Shown: positions 1-8,338 of the stretch, piece after piece
How the letters are laid out: every line of letters begins with the position of its first letter
Numbering within the stretch: position 1 is the stretch's first letter
NCBI GenBank assembly: GCA_964525045.1
Contig: CAZGFD010000018.1
Span: 10,494 to 74,493 of the forward strand
DNA: 64,000 bases
Reading direction: 5' to 3'
Origin: G020348185 sp964525045
Lineage (GTDB): Bacteria > Nitrospirota > Nitrospiria > Nitrospirales > UBA8639
Position numbers and translations under genes: made by a program
The notes under the pieces: model-generated
What the model was told of the DNA's origin: nothing
Seen by the model: the letters and a program-made list of their open reading frames with translations, nothing else
The model's database searches: none

Positions 1-1214
1 CCACCGAGATTGATCGTCGTGTTCCCGCAGGTCGCCTCCCCATCACCATAAACCGCATCGCCGCCCTGATGACGCAATACAACCTGCATCTTGGCATCAG
101 AAAGATACATCGCCAGATATCCCATCAATCCTCGGATATTCTGGCAACGATTTGACCCTTCACCTTTTTTGCGAGTAAAAGTGCCTATTCTTCGTGTAAA
201 TGTATCGACATTTGCCACAATACTGGTAGGCGGCTGGGGCTCCCAGATAAGGACATCTGGGGACGACCGCTGCTGGCCGAGACCAGGAAGGGAATTATGC
301 TGAAGATCCCATGAAAGCGGCACTCGATTGTAGCGATTTTCCAAAAAGGCTAAGACAAGGGCATGGGCCATAGGGACACATTGATTCACAGCGGTTTGGA
401 TGTTGGGATTGCCATTCTGCTTTACGATAAACGGAAAGGATAGATCGGGTACGGACGGCACCGTGGGAACCGGCGTCGGCGGTGGAGGCGGTCCGAATTT
501 CAAGTCCCCATTAACCCCCGAGGGAGAAATCGTACTGCCATCATTCTCATCCAATTCCAAAATATCCCCTTCGGCATTGACGACAGCCTGCACAACTGGA
601 TAAGAAAAAGCACGGAATGTATCAGCCACCCTTTCCCATACCTCTCCCACAACCGGAAAGGGATGAGATGAGAATAGGACGACCGCGCGAATCGAATCGA
701 CAGAGCCGTTACCCGCAACAACTGAAGCGCTAAACACGTCAACGTCATCAGGCTTCAGGTCAAAATAGGTGGCAGTCGGAACATTGTTGCGCTGCCTAAC
801 CACCGTGGAAAAATTGGTTTGGCGTTCTGATTGAATCGGAGGACCGCTGCCCTGAAACACATTCGTGTTCTCGAACGTGCATCGATTGTCGTCAGGCTTG
901 GGAATGAGCAGGTTTTCAACCACCCAATGATGCCCACTGTTCCCGTCGGCCACAATAAATACATTAATATACCCTGTGCATTTCTCGGATACTTTTCTTA
1001 ACGGTTTGGGAAACACGAGGATCCTTCCCCAGTCTGTTTGTCTGTCGGTCCCCCTCCCAAATTCAAAAGTGATCTGCTGAAATTGAACGGCTTTCATTTT
1101 GGGGAAGACGGGTTTGATGCGGCCGAAATCATCGACCGCCAACCCCTGGCCACTGAACAGGATGATACTGAGCAAGGAAAGAAACGAAAAACGAGAGGGG
1201 AATCGATATTTCAT
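1..1214 (-). CDS. Secreted hypothetical protein, 3' end cut by window edge
   Basis: An uninterrupted reading frame of 404 codons runs leftward from an ATG at 1214 off the window edge. I translated it base by base and found no stop. A GGGAGG ribosome site sits 5 bases before the ATG. The N-terminus is a typical signal peptide (basic MKYRFPSR, hydrophobic core, then GQGLA). The mature part holds several scattered cysteines and a proline-rich linker (PPPPPTPVPTVPSVP) near residue 245, so it probably has two extracytoplasmic domains. The C-terminal half contains alternating polar and aromatic stretches. I do not recognise the family. The C-terminus is missing, so any sorting signal cannot be seen. 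Confidence 0.75.
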   Translation of the reverse strand, partial: MKYRFPSRFSFLSLLSIILFSGQGLAVDDFGRIKPVFPKMKAVQFQQITFEFGRGTDRQTDWGRILVFPKPLRKVSEKCTGYINVFIVADGNSGHHWVVENLLIPKPDDNRCTFENTNVFQGSGPPIQSERQTNFSTVVRQRNNVPTATYFDLKPDDVDVFSASVVAGNGSVDSIRAVVLFSSHPFPVVGEVWERVADTFRAFSYPVVQAVVNAEGDILELDENDGSTISPSGVNGDLKFGPPPPPTPVPTVPSVPDLSFPFIVKQNGNPNIQTAVNQCVPMAHALVLAFLENRYNRVPLSWDLQHNSLPGLGQQRSSPDVLIWEPQPPTSIVANVDTFTRRIGTFTRKKGEGSNRCQNIRGLMGYLAMYLSDAKMQVVLRHQGGDAVYGDGEATCGNTTINLG

Positions 1215-1446
1215 AAGGACCTCCCTGTTAATAGGTTGACCTTTGAAATATTCTTCTAAAACTAACCTTTATATTATAGCAGACAATAAAAGATGAGGCC
1301 CCTAATCGGCCTTGTTCCGTAATCCCAAAAAACTCCAAGAAATTCAGCCACTTGCGTTTTTCGACTCAATCCTTACAATGCAACAGATTTAATAAGTTAC
1401 CCATACCTATTCAACAATGCCGGGGCAACCCTGAAGGAGATTGAAC

Positions 1447-2154
1447 ATGAACGATAAATCGATACGACGACGAGATTTACTGTCAATGGTTCCAGCATGC
1501 CTGGGTGCCGCGGCTATTGGTCCAATGATTTCTTGGTTCCCCCCTGCACATGCGAACACGAAGAACGATAAGTCTACTGACGCCTCCCTCCAGGCCCTCC
1601 TTGAAGGGAATGAGCGTTACCTCAAGGGAACCACACACAAGCATGATTTTCATGTTGATCGTACTGCCCTTGCACAGGGACAACGCCCGATTGCAGCGGT
1701 ACTGAGTTGTTCCGATTCTCGTGTGGTGCCGCAGTTTGTGTTTGACCAGGGACCGGGCAGGCTTTTCGTTATGCGGGTTGCGGGAAATATTGCAACCAGT
1801 GAGGTCATTGCGTCGATCGAGTACGCTGTCAATTTCTTGCAAACTTCACTTATTTTCGTACTCGGCCACACCTCCTGTGGGGCAATCCAATCTGCGATCA
1901 AGGTGGTGACAGAAGGTGTGGTATTGCCGGGGTTGCTTCCGGAACTCGTTGACCCCATTGGTCAAGCCGTTCGGGTCGCGAAATCGAAACCAGGTGAGCT
2001 GGAAACCAACACGTTAAAAGCGAATGTGCGTTTGACTGCTTCTGCAATTGTCAATAGCAAGACGATTATTCGGGAAGAGAAGGCATCTCAGGACATCCGG
2101 GTGGTGGGAGGGCTGTATGACTTAACAACGGGAAAAGTTTCCCTTTTGTCTTAA
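1447..2154 (+). CDS. Tat-exported beta-class carbonic anhydrase
   Basis: Zinc enzyme interconverting CO2 and bicarbonate. The beta-class signature is complete: C88-S-D90-S-R92 and H141-T-S-C144 give the Cys/His/Cys zinc ligands and the Asp/Arg dyad. The N-terminus (IRRRDLLSM, then a hydrophobic stretch ending PAHA) is a twin-arginine signal, so the folded enzyme should act in the periplasm. An in-frame TTG lies 6 bases upstream at 1441, but AAGGAG at 1434-1439 is 7 bases before the ATG at 1447, so I use the ATG. About 235 residues including the leader is normal for the family. It stands alone on its strand. In an autotroph a periplasmic form could supply CO2/bicarbonate for uptake; a SulP transporter lies at 59.7 kb. 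The family is certain, the physiological role is inferred. Confidence 0.93.
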   Translation: MNDKSIRRRDLLSMVPACLGAAAIGPMISWFPPAHANTKNDKSTDASLQALLEGNERYLKGTTHKHDFHVDRTALAQGQRPIAAVLSCSDSRVVPQFVFDQGPGRLFVMRVAGNIATSEVIASIEYAVNFLQTSLIFVLGHTSCGAIQSAIKVVTEGVVLPGLLPELVDPIGQAVRVAKSKPGELETNTLKANVRLTASAIVNSKTIIREEKASQDIRVVGGLYDLTTGKVSLLS

Positions 2155-2330
2155 GGCAGAAAGGCTTGGGTTTCCCGCCTTCGATCAAAGGACTCAACAC
2201 CTAAACTTTCATATCGTGGCCTTCAATTTAAACCCACCACTCCAGTTTCCAGAGGTTCTGGGAATTAAACCTTTCCGATATAGGAACTCCAAGAGCGACC
2301 CCTATCCTGAATCCCCTTAGAGGTAATGAA

Positions 2331-3212
2331 ATGAAGATCGCAATCAATACCCCCAATGGAAACATAGGTCGTCCACTGGTCAATCAACTACTCGACGCAG
2401 GGCAAGAGCTCATCCTCTTGACGCGTAGACCGGAAAAGACCGGACCCCTTGCGGATCGCGGCGCGACCGTGCATGAAGGTGACCTTCTGGATGAGGGGTT
2501 TGTCGTTCAGGCAACAAAAGGCGTCGATGTTTTGTTCTGGCTCTCCCCGGCTGACCCGACGGTTAAGGATTTTCGCGGCTATCAGGACAAGATCGCCCAA
2601 ACCTGCCTCAAGGCCGTGACCGCTAACAAGATTTCACGCGTTATGACACTTTCGAGTGTCGGGGCTCAGCTCACCGAGGGGACCGGTCCGATCCTGGGCC
2701 TCGGCAATCTCGAGCGCATGCTCGACAAGACAGAATCAAAGGTGACGCATGTGCGCCCAAACTCCTTTATGGAAAACATGCTACAGTCGCTCGAAACGAT
2801 CGCAGCCGACGGCAGAATTTTTCTGCCATTTCCGGGTTCGATCGAGTACCCTATGATTGCGACCCGGGATATCGCAGAAGTGTGTGGGGATCGGCTTCTG
2901 ATCGAAAACTGGGACAAGCGCACCATCATCGAGCTAGCGGGTCCGAAGTCAGTGAGCCACGATGCCGCGGCAACCGCAATCGGCAAGGCCATTGACAAGG
3001 AGGTGAAACACGTTGAGATTGCCGACGGTGATTTCATGGGCGCCATGGCGAAGTATGGGGTGAGTGAGAGTGCTACGGATGTATTTCTCGAGATGTACGA
3101 CGGATTCAAGAAGGGTACGATCCAGCACGAAACGACACCACAGCGGACGTCGACCACGTTCGAGTGGTTTGCGGCGAATGTGATAAAGCCCTCGATTGCA
3201 TCAATGAAATAG
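2331..3212 (+). CDS. NmrA-like NAD(P)-binding oxidoreductase (atypical SDR)
   Basis: A 293-residue cytoplasmic protein of the atypical short-chain dehydrogenase superfamily. The N-terminal TPNGNIGRPLV is the glycine-rich dinucleotide loop, followed by strand-helix alternation (ILLTRRP, VHEGDLLD, VDVLFWLSP) as in NmrA/HSCARG and quinone-oxidoreductase-like proteins. The usual YxxxK of classical SDRs is not evident, which fits the NmrA branch, where members act as redox sensors or NAD(P)H:quinone/azo reductases. There is no signal peptide and no operon partner. The start ATG is preceded by AGAGGT. The substrate cannot be predicted. Confidence 0.8.
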   Translation: MKIAINTPNGNIGRPLVNQLLDAGQELILLTRRPEKTGPLADRGATVHEGDLLDEGFVVQATKGVDVLFWLSPADPTVKDFRGYQDKIAQTCLKAVTANKISRVMTLSSVGAQLTEGTGPILGLGNLERMLDKTESKVTHVRPNSFMENMLQSLETIAADGRIFLPFPGSIEYPMIATRDIAEVCGDRLLIENWDKRTIIELAGPKSVSHDAAATAIGKAIDKEVKHVEIADGDFMGAMAKYGVSESATDVFLEMYDGFKKGTIQHETTPQRTSTTFEWFAANVIKPSIASMK

Positions 3213-3282
3213 TCGAATCCTTATGGTAAGAGAATTAATGCGGTTTATTGACGCTAAATAATATTGTCCAGGGAGGTGCAAC

Positions 3283-3711
3283 ATGAAAAGTCACATCGTT
3301 TTGTCCCTTGTGTTCGTTATGGGATTTATCGCGTTCCCCATGGTGTCAATAGCCGATCCTAACGGTGAGAGCCAAATCTATGCGGTGAAAGTGACACCCG
3401 CCAATGACGAACCGTTTGATGATTGTTATATCTTTCATCCCGACGGGAGCCTCGAAATTTTAGCCGATACCCTTATCTTGGCTTGGGGGTACAAAACCAA
3501 TGGCCAGAGCCTTTTTCGGTACCAGGGAGTCACGACCGAAGGAAACTTTCTTTCTCTCGGAGTCAGTGGCGTGAAGTCTGTTTTTGGATTAAACGGCGAT
3601 GAAATCAGCGAATCGGGTACTACCTACAAAGTCAGGGGAAAAAGAGTGAAACAATGCGAAATTACTCCTGCCCCCAACGCGGCAGCTGAGACCCGCCGTG
3701 AACCACGATGA
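3283..3711 (+). CDS. Small secreted hypothetical protein
   Basis: A 142-residue protein with a strong GGGAGGT ribosome site 7 bases before its ATG and a clear Sec signal peptide (hydrophobic residues 6-24, cleavage likely after SIADP or SIA). The mature domain of about 115 residues has two cysteines (DDCYIF and KQCEI) that could form a disulfide, and strand-rich sequence. The C-terminus ends in a short Ala/Arg-rich tail. No family recognised. Neighbours do not suggest a function. Confidence 0.7.
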   Translation: MKSHIVLSLVFVMGFIAFPMVSIADPNGESQIYAVKVTPANDEPFDDCYIFHPDGSLEILADTLILAWGYKTNGQSLFRYQGVTTEGNFLSLGVSGVKSVFGLNGDEISESGTTYKVRGKRVKQCEITPAPNAAAETRREPR

Positions 3712-4032
3712 GTGCGTGTACCCCGACTTTTTCCCTCTGATGAAGCCGGGGTGAACGCATTTACTTCGACCAACATACCACCAGATTTTTTTCTTTTCCT
3801 TCAAGATCTCCAACAGCTTCTCCTACCTCGTTAGATTTCATTTCCCCCTAAATACTTTTTCTATAAAAATCCCATTCCATTGAAGCGAGGCCCAAACCCC
3901 TGTGTTTCTGAGATCAAAAGTGATACCATACGAAGGAAGCTTGCAATGCCTAATCACAGGCAATGAACATGGTCCCTTACTGGCCCGTGCCTTAATTGCA
4001 TGAAAAAAAAGAACAAATTGGAGGATGTGGCG
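3712..4032. other. Intergenic, no gene seen
   Basis: About 320 bases without a supportable coding region. It is T-rich around 3780-3800 and contains no recognisable RNA, terminator with a clean stem, or repeat. Confidence 0.4.
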
Positions 4033-4374
4033 ATGGTGGAAAACACACACGGTGCAACAGAAACCGAGACGGCCTCGTGGACCGATCCCGTTACGACAAC
4101 TGCCACAGACACCGTACGATGTGTCGAAGACGGGTTAGGATCGGTGGGGTCAGAAATTTGGGGGTTTTTTCACCAACATCCGAAGGTTGGGGGGTTGGTA
4201 ACCGGCGGATTGGGTCTCGGTGCCGCTATGGCCATCGGGGTGGCCGAGTTGGCGGCTACGGTTTTCACCGGTTACCTCGGTTACAGAATTTTCGCCTATG
4301 GGGAAACACTGACCGAAGCCTTTGAGAAGAGCATCAAGCTGGAGGAAGGAAAGCTCCCAGAAAAGGACATGTAA
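4033..4374 (+). CDS. Small membrane protein with glycine-rich hydrophobic segment
   Basis: A hypothetical protein of 113 residues. The frame is open from an ATG at 4000, but the ATG at 4033 has a far better ribosome site (TTGGAGG, 8 bases upstream), so I start there. The N-terminal half is hydrophilic and Thr-rich. The central part (GGLVTGGLGLGAAMAIGVAE, then a second hydrophobic stretch AATVFTGYLGYRIFAYG) looks like one or two glycine-zipper transmembrane helices, with a charged C-terminal tail (EKSIKLEEGKLPEKDM). No family recognised. Confidence 0.6.
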   Translation: MVENTHGATETETASWTDPVTTTATDTVRCVEDGLGSVGSEIWGFFHQHPKVGGLVTGGLGLGAAMAIGVAELAATVFTGYLGYRIFAYGETLTEAFEKSIKLEEGKLPEKDM

Positions 4375-4672
4375 ATATCAACTGGACATATTTGCGATAA
4401 GCCGGCCACCGCCATGCGTTAATTGAAATTCTTAACATGCTCTCACAAACACCCAATCGGAAAATATAAGTCTTGCAAGGCCGGCCACCTTTGAGTTTCC
4501 ATCCTCCCCTACTCCCTTTTTCATTATACTTCCCACATTCGTAGTTAATTGTATTTTGATGCCAGAGAAATGGGATCACATTCGTGTGGGGCGAAGTGGT
4601 ATAAAATTAAAAAAATTCCACTTGAAGTCGGCCGCTTTTGGCGAAAACCCTTATTCGGAGTATCATGTTAAC

Positions 4673-5638
4673 GTGAAACATTTTATTTTCCTGGTAATAG
4701 CGATTTTAGGATACGCTGCATCTGCACAGGCTGACCCTGGCTTTGATCGATGGGTGCAAGATCTGAAAGTCGAGGCACGCAGTCGAGGAATTTCCCCTTC
4801 GCTTCTTAATGACGCATTCCAAGATATCAAACCCTTGCCGCGAGTATTAGAGCTTGACCGCAAACAACCGGAATCCACCATGACATTTGTGGAATATAAA
4901 AAACATGTGATTTCCCCGATGCGGATACAACAGGGCCGTGAAATGCTGGCCCTGCATCGTGATTTATTGACGGAGGTTGGGCAGCATTACGGTGTCCCGC
5001 CACGTTTTATTGTGGCGCTCTGGGGGATCGAAACGAGCTATGGAAAGAATACAGGAGGGTTCAATGTTATAGAAGCCCTGGCTACCTTGGCCTATGACGG
5101 TCGACGGAGCCAATATTTTCGGGGTGAACTATTGAATGCTCTCCAAATCCTAGAAGAAGGACATGCCTCCATCCCGACAATGAAAGGTTCCTGGGCGGGG
5201 GCTATGGGGCAAAGCCAGTTTATGCCTTCCAGTTTCCTGAAGCTGGCGGTTGACTTTGACGGAGACGGCCGAAAAGATATCTGGACAACCCATGCAGACG
5301 TCTTTGCCTCCGCCGCCAATTACCTCTCCCAATCCGGTTGGCGTACGGGAGAAACCTGGGGAAGAACCGTCCGGTTACCCAAGGGGTTTAATCAGCGAGA
5401 GACCGGTCTACAAATTAGCAAGCCGCTACCAACCTGGCAAAAAATGGGTGTCCGCCGTGGTGACGGGGGAAATCTCCCGATGGTTTCAATGAAAGGGTCC
5501 ATTATTCTGCCTGACAAAACATTGTTTCCCGCTTTTTTGGTCTATCATAACTACCGAGTCCTCATGAGGTGGAATCGTTCCTTTTATTTTGCTACAAGCG
5601 TTGGACTATTGGCGGATGCCATCGTCCGACGACAATGA
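4673..5638 (+). CDS. MltB-family lytic murein transglycosylase
   Basis: Cleaves the MurNAc-GlcNAc bond of peptidoglycan non-hydrolytically in the periplasm. The SLT_2/MltB_2 signature is intact: catalytic Glu in ALWGIETSYG (about residue 120 from this start), the GQSQFMPSSF motif, and the calcium-like DFDGDGRKDIW stretch followed by ASAANYL. The frame stays open upstream to 4556, but that extension is charged and unlike a leader. A start at the GTG at 4673 (GGAG 12 bases upstream) gives a normal signal peptide (VKHFIFLVIAILGYAASAQA), so I prefer it. At about 321 residues it lacks the C-terminal peptidoglycan-binding domain carried by some relatives. A small gene follows 19 bases downstream. 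Confidence 0.85.
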   Translation: MKHFIFLVIAILGYAASAQADPGFDRWVQDLKVEARSRGISPSLLNDAFQDIKPLPRVLELDRKQPESTMTFVEYKKHVISPMRIQQGREMLALHRDLLTEVGQHYGVPPRFIVALWGIETSYGKNTGGFNVIEALATLAYDGRRSQYFRGELLNALQILEEGHASIPTMKGSWAGAMGQSQFMPSSFLKLAVDFDGDGRKDIWTTHADVFASAANYLSQSGWRTGETWGRTVRLPKGFNQRETGLQISKPLPTWQKMGVRRGDGGNLPMVSMKGSIILPDKTLFPAFLVYHNYRVLMRWNRSFYFATSVGLLADAIVRRQ

Positions 5639-5657
5639 TGGGAGGAGGCCTCCACAC

Positions 5658-5984
5658 ATGCAACTCATTATTCAGGTCATTTCGTCCCAGAGAGGATCGC
5701 TCAGGAACCGAATTGTGAACGACCACAAACTCAAAAACTTCGGCTTCACGGTGGTCGAAAAGAAAAAAGTCGGCCGCCCACATGGATGGGCCAAACTTCA
5801 TAGCTCGGAACCCGATCGGGATGGGGCCATCAATATTGAATGGAGCGGGCGGGCCAAAATGTTAATTTGTCGGGTTGTGACCAGGGGCTCCGGACGGCCA
5901 AGCCGGATTTCGGGTGATTTCGTGGATTACCTCTTGGCACGATTTCGCACGGCTATTGTGGCCATCAATATTGTGCCCGGATAA
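5658..5984 (+). CDS. Conserved-looking hypothetical protein (108 aa)
   Basis: Starts at an ATG with GGAGGAGG 9 bases upstream, 19 bases after the transglycosylase gene, so the two are probably co-transcribed. It has no signal peptide or membrane segment. The sequence is basic in the middle (VVEKKKVGRPHGWAKLH) and strand-like towards the end (DGAINIEWSGRAKMLICRVVTR, FVDYLLARFRTAIVAINIVPG). It may bind nucleic acid or be a small regulator, but no family is recognised. Confidence 0.6.
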   Translation: MQLIIQVISSQRGSLRNRIVNDHKLKNFGFTVVEKKKVGRPHGWAKLHSSEPDRDGAINIEWSGRAKMLICRVVTRGSGRPSRISGDFVDYLLARFRTAIVAINIVPG

Positions 5985-6096
5985 GTCCACTTTGCTAAAA
6001 AGGGCTGGCAGACCTCGTGTAAATTGCCAAACAGTACTTACTCAACAGGAACCACGTCTTCCTCCACAAAATCAACGATGTGCAAGTTCTAATTTC

Positions 6097-6660
6097 ATGA
6101 AACCCCTTACCTTCTGCTTTCTTGCAGGATGCCTGCTGGTTCTCATGCAGGGATGCCTGCTTCCCCCCTTTCAGGCCGAACTGGATTTATCTCTTGGTGA
6201 GGAATCATTGAAGGCTATCCAAAAGAAGAAGAAATGTGATTATCGTCTTGCGCTCGACCGGCCATCTTCCCAATACACCGTGACCAAATACAAAGATAAT
6301 TTTGTTGGCAATGAACAAGCCTTTACCTTTCCTTTAGGAGCAACCCTTTCGTCCTATATGAGCCAAGCCCAAAATGAGGACGCGGGGGAACTCATCACCT
6401 TACAGTTCAATACTTCCAATTTTCATTTCGTCCTTGGAAAAGAATATGTCGCAGCGGTCAATTGGGTGGACTATAAAGCACATTTCAATGGACCAAAGCC
6501 CATCGGCGCCATATCATTTCCCATATCCTATGTTTTAACTCCCGAAATGGCGGAAGAATTAGATTTTCCCGAAAAGACATTCTACGCCGTGTCTCAATCC
6601 CTTCGTGTTACAACCATCAAGCTTTTTGATGAAGTGAGCTCTCGGATGTGTTATCGCTAG
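6097..6660 (+). CDS. Putative lipoprotein
   Basis: The frame is open from 5914, but the ATG at 6097 gives a lipoprotein leader (MKPLTFCFLAGCLLVLMQGC), with a lipobox-like LMQGC at residues 16-20, so I start there although the ribosome site is weak. The mature domain of about 168 residues shows strand-rich stretches (QAFTFPLGATLSSYMSQA, ELITLQFNTSNFHFVLGK). This resembles the layout of small outer-membrane-anchored proteins with a single globular domain. No family recognised. Confidence 0.65.
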   Translation: MKPLTFCFLAGCLLVLMQGCLLPPFQAELDLSLGEESLKAIQKKKKCDYRLALDRPSSQYTVTKYKDNFVGNEQAFTFPLGATLSSYMSQAQNEDAGELITLQFNTSNFHFVLGKEYVAAVNWVDYKAHFNGPKPIGAISFPISYVLTPEMAEELDFPEKTFYAVSQSLRVTTIKLFDEVSSRMCYR

Positions 6661-6727
6661 GCAGAATTTGGGTGTGGCGAGGTCGGCAAATACAAATTCC
6701 CGACTGGCAATCTCGACTCAACGAAGG

Positions 6728-7435
6728 CTATCGGAGTAGGCGGATTCTTTTCATATACCCTGATTCCGGCAACAGCAGCAAATTCGTGACCCCTGTGACT
6801 CCGCTGACCAAACGAGCTTCCCGCTCGGCAGCATCCCGCACCTTGTCTGAACCGACCACACCAAGCAACACGACCTCTCCGGACAGAACTTCGATGTCTA
6901 TCTGACTCACCAGAACCTCCGGGACGAGTGCCAAATTTGCTTTCACATCCGTCATGATGGTGATATCGGACATGCTCTGACTCACCTCATCATCCTCTAC
7001 AGAGCCTTTTGCCTCTGTCGGGAGATGACCGTACAGACTTCGGAGCCCATCAACAGTCCGGGCTGCCTGCATGATTTGGTCAGCTTCTTTCTGGTCCTTG
7101 ACCAAACCCACAACAAAACCACGCTCCATAAAAACGTATGGAGAGACCGCAAACCCGTCATTGGTTGCATTTAATAGAATAGCCTCACGGAGTTGGAGTT
7201 TCAGACGTTTATCCCGGGCCAGGGTGGTTGGGCTGAGCTCGCTACGAGCGGCTTTATAGGCCGCCCGGTAGCCCATGCCCGCCCCGGAACACCCTACCGT
7301 AGCGAACAACAAAGGAGCCAGGCCGACAATGACAAGGGTCGCTAACCCATACCCCCCCAGGGAAATGCCAAATAAGAAGGTTTTTGATTTGGAAAAACCC
7401 TGTACCTGATTGGTCATATTTTCGTTTTTATTCAT
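6728..7435 (-). CDS. Envelope protein with two BON domains
   Basis: The protein has an N-terminal hydrophobic segment (residues about 20-50, ending LLFATVGC, possibly a non-canonical lipobox) and two BON-type domains. The first is around residues 75-140; the second is around 155-230 (SDITIMTDVKANLALVPEVL...VLSGEVVLLGVVGSD...VSGVTGVTNLLLLPESG). BON domains (OsmY, BamD-independent envelope stress proteins) bind membranes and are periplasmic. The frame is open to 7483, but GGGGGTG 7-8 bases before the ATG at 7435 fixes the start there. It is convergent with the lipoprotein gene 67 bases away. Confidence 0.78.
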   Translation of the reverse strand: MNKNENMTNQVQGFSKSKTFLFGISLGGYGLATLVIVGLAPLLFATVGCSGAGMGYRAAYKAARSELSPTTLARDKRLKLQLREAILLNATNDGFAVSPYVFMERGFVVGLVKDQKEADQIMQAARTVDGLRSLYGHLPTEAKGSVEDDEVSQSMSDITIMTDVKANLALVPEVLVSQIDIEVLSGEVVLLGVVGSDKVRDAAEREARLVSGVTGVTNLLLLPESGYMKRIRLLR

Positions 7436-7599
7436 ATTCTTCACCCCCTTGATACGCATGGAAATTATAACCTTCTCTCCCATCTACAAAAAGTCCTATT
7501 TGGAATAGGTGGATGGATCCTGAGGGGGGTAGGCGAACTTGAGATTTGCATTTTAATAATCAGTTCATGTATGTTTTTCACTTGATTCAAATTGGGCTG

Positions 7600-7618
7600 T
7601 GTGGAAGAATTTTCCACA
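7600..7618. promoter_or_regulatory. Perfect palindrome, possible operator
   Basis: TGTGGAA-N5-TTCCACA, 7-bp perfect arms with a 5-base spacer, in the divergent promoter region of the BON and DUF2934 genes. The symmetry and AT-rich spacer fit a dimeric regulator site; no family can be assigned. Confidence 0.4.
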
Positions 7619-7756
7619 ACAAGGCTGAACGTGTCATACAGGACTAGTATAGGAAGTTGATCTAAACCGCTACTTTTTTCGCATCCTCGGCCTACTCTCC
7701 TTTCAGTCGTTTCTTGTTCGGGTTTCCGACCATAGCACGATTTATATAAGAGAGTG

Positions 7757-7785
7757 CACCCATGAATTGAAGATATTCATGGGTG
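7757..7785. promoter_or_regulatory. Perfect 11-bp stem-loop upstream of the DUF2934 gene
   Basis: CACCCATGAAT and ATTCATGGGTG pair perfectly across a 7-base loop. No T-run follows on the + strand, so it is not an obvious terminator. It could be an operator or a structured leader for the gene starting at 7891. Confidence 0.4.
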
Positions 7786-7890
7786 GGTAACCGTATTCCA
7801 TCAATGACCAGAGGATAGAAGACTGATTGGCGGTTCAGGATCCCATTGCATGGAACTAACAACATTGTAAGATACGAAGGAGGTAAAGGG

Positions 7891-8202
7891 ATGACGACAA
7901 AAAACCCAAATGGCGGCAAAGGGACCGGACCGTCCCCACGCTCAAGAAAAACCAAGACGGGAACTACCCAAAAAAGTGAACAAGCTTCCTCTGCAAAACC
8001 CGCCAAACGAAAGGCTGCCGTCAAGAAAGCGCCGTCGATTGTGGAGCCCAGAAATCCAACCCCGGAAGAGTTGCAAAGGGATATTGCCCAACGGGCTTAT
8101 GAATTGTATGAGCGCCGGGGCTGGAACCACGGACAGGACCTCAATGATTGGCTGGAGGCCGAACAAGAGATTTTAGTCGAGAAATCGCTCGTCGGATCCT
8201 AA
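7891..8202 (+). CDS. DUF2934-domain protein
   Basis: Small basic protein of 103 residues. The first 60 residues are low-complexity, rich in Lys, Pro, Ser and Thr (KPAKRKAAVKKAPSI). The C-terminal 40 match DUF2934 closely (IAQRAYELYERRGWNHGQD, then LNDWLEAEQEI). The frame is open from 7846, but AAGGAGGT lies 6 bases before the ATG at 7891, which is the likely start. DUF2934 proteins have no established biochemical role. The lysine-rich tail resembles histone-H1-like DNA-binding extensions, which is an inference only. Confidence 0.8.
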   Translation: MTTKNPNGGKGTGPSPRSRKTKTGTTQKSEQASSAKPAKRKAAVKKAPSIVEPRNPTPEELQRDIAQRAYELYERRGWNHGQDLNDWLEAEQEILVEKSLVGS

Positions 8203-8280
8203 CTCAAGGAAATCGCGTTTTTCATTCGGTGAGTCATCGGCTTTCCGAGATTTCAACCCTCACCCTGCCCTCTCACCCTG

Positions 8281-8303
8281 CCCTCTCCCTACCAGGGAGA
8301 GGG
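8281..8303. terminator. Bidirectional stem-loop between convergent genes
   Basis: CCCTCTCCCT and AGGGAGAGGG form a perfect 10-bp stem with a 3-base loop, followed on the + strand by AACGTTTTGTTG. It sits between the convergent DUF2934 and phosphofructokinase-fusion genes. Preceding it is a near-tandem CCTGCCCTCTCACCC repeat, a pattern often spread between genes. Confidence 0.5.
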
Positions 8304-8338
8304 AACGTTTTGTTGCCATTCGCTCATTGGGAAGGTTG

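Larger units (their letters stand above)
7436..7890. other. 455-base intergenic region with two perfect inverted repeats
   Basis: Lies between divergent genes (BON protein leftward, DUF2934 protein rightward). No gene is supported. It contains the palindromes listed separately at 7600-7618 and 7757-7785. Confidence 0.5.

Noticed and set aside
1483..1842. Long leftward frame opposite the carbonic anhydrase
   Set aside because: It lies wholly opposite a gene with an intact active site and has no start signals.
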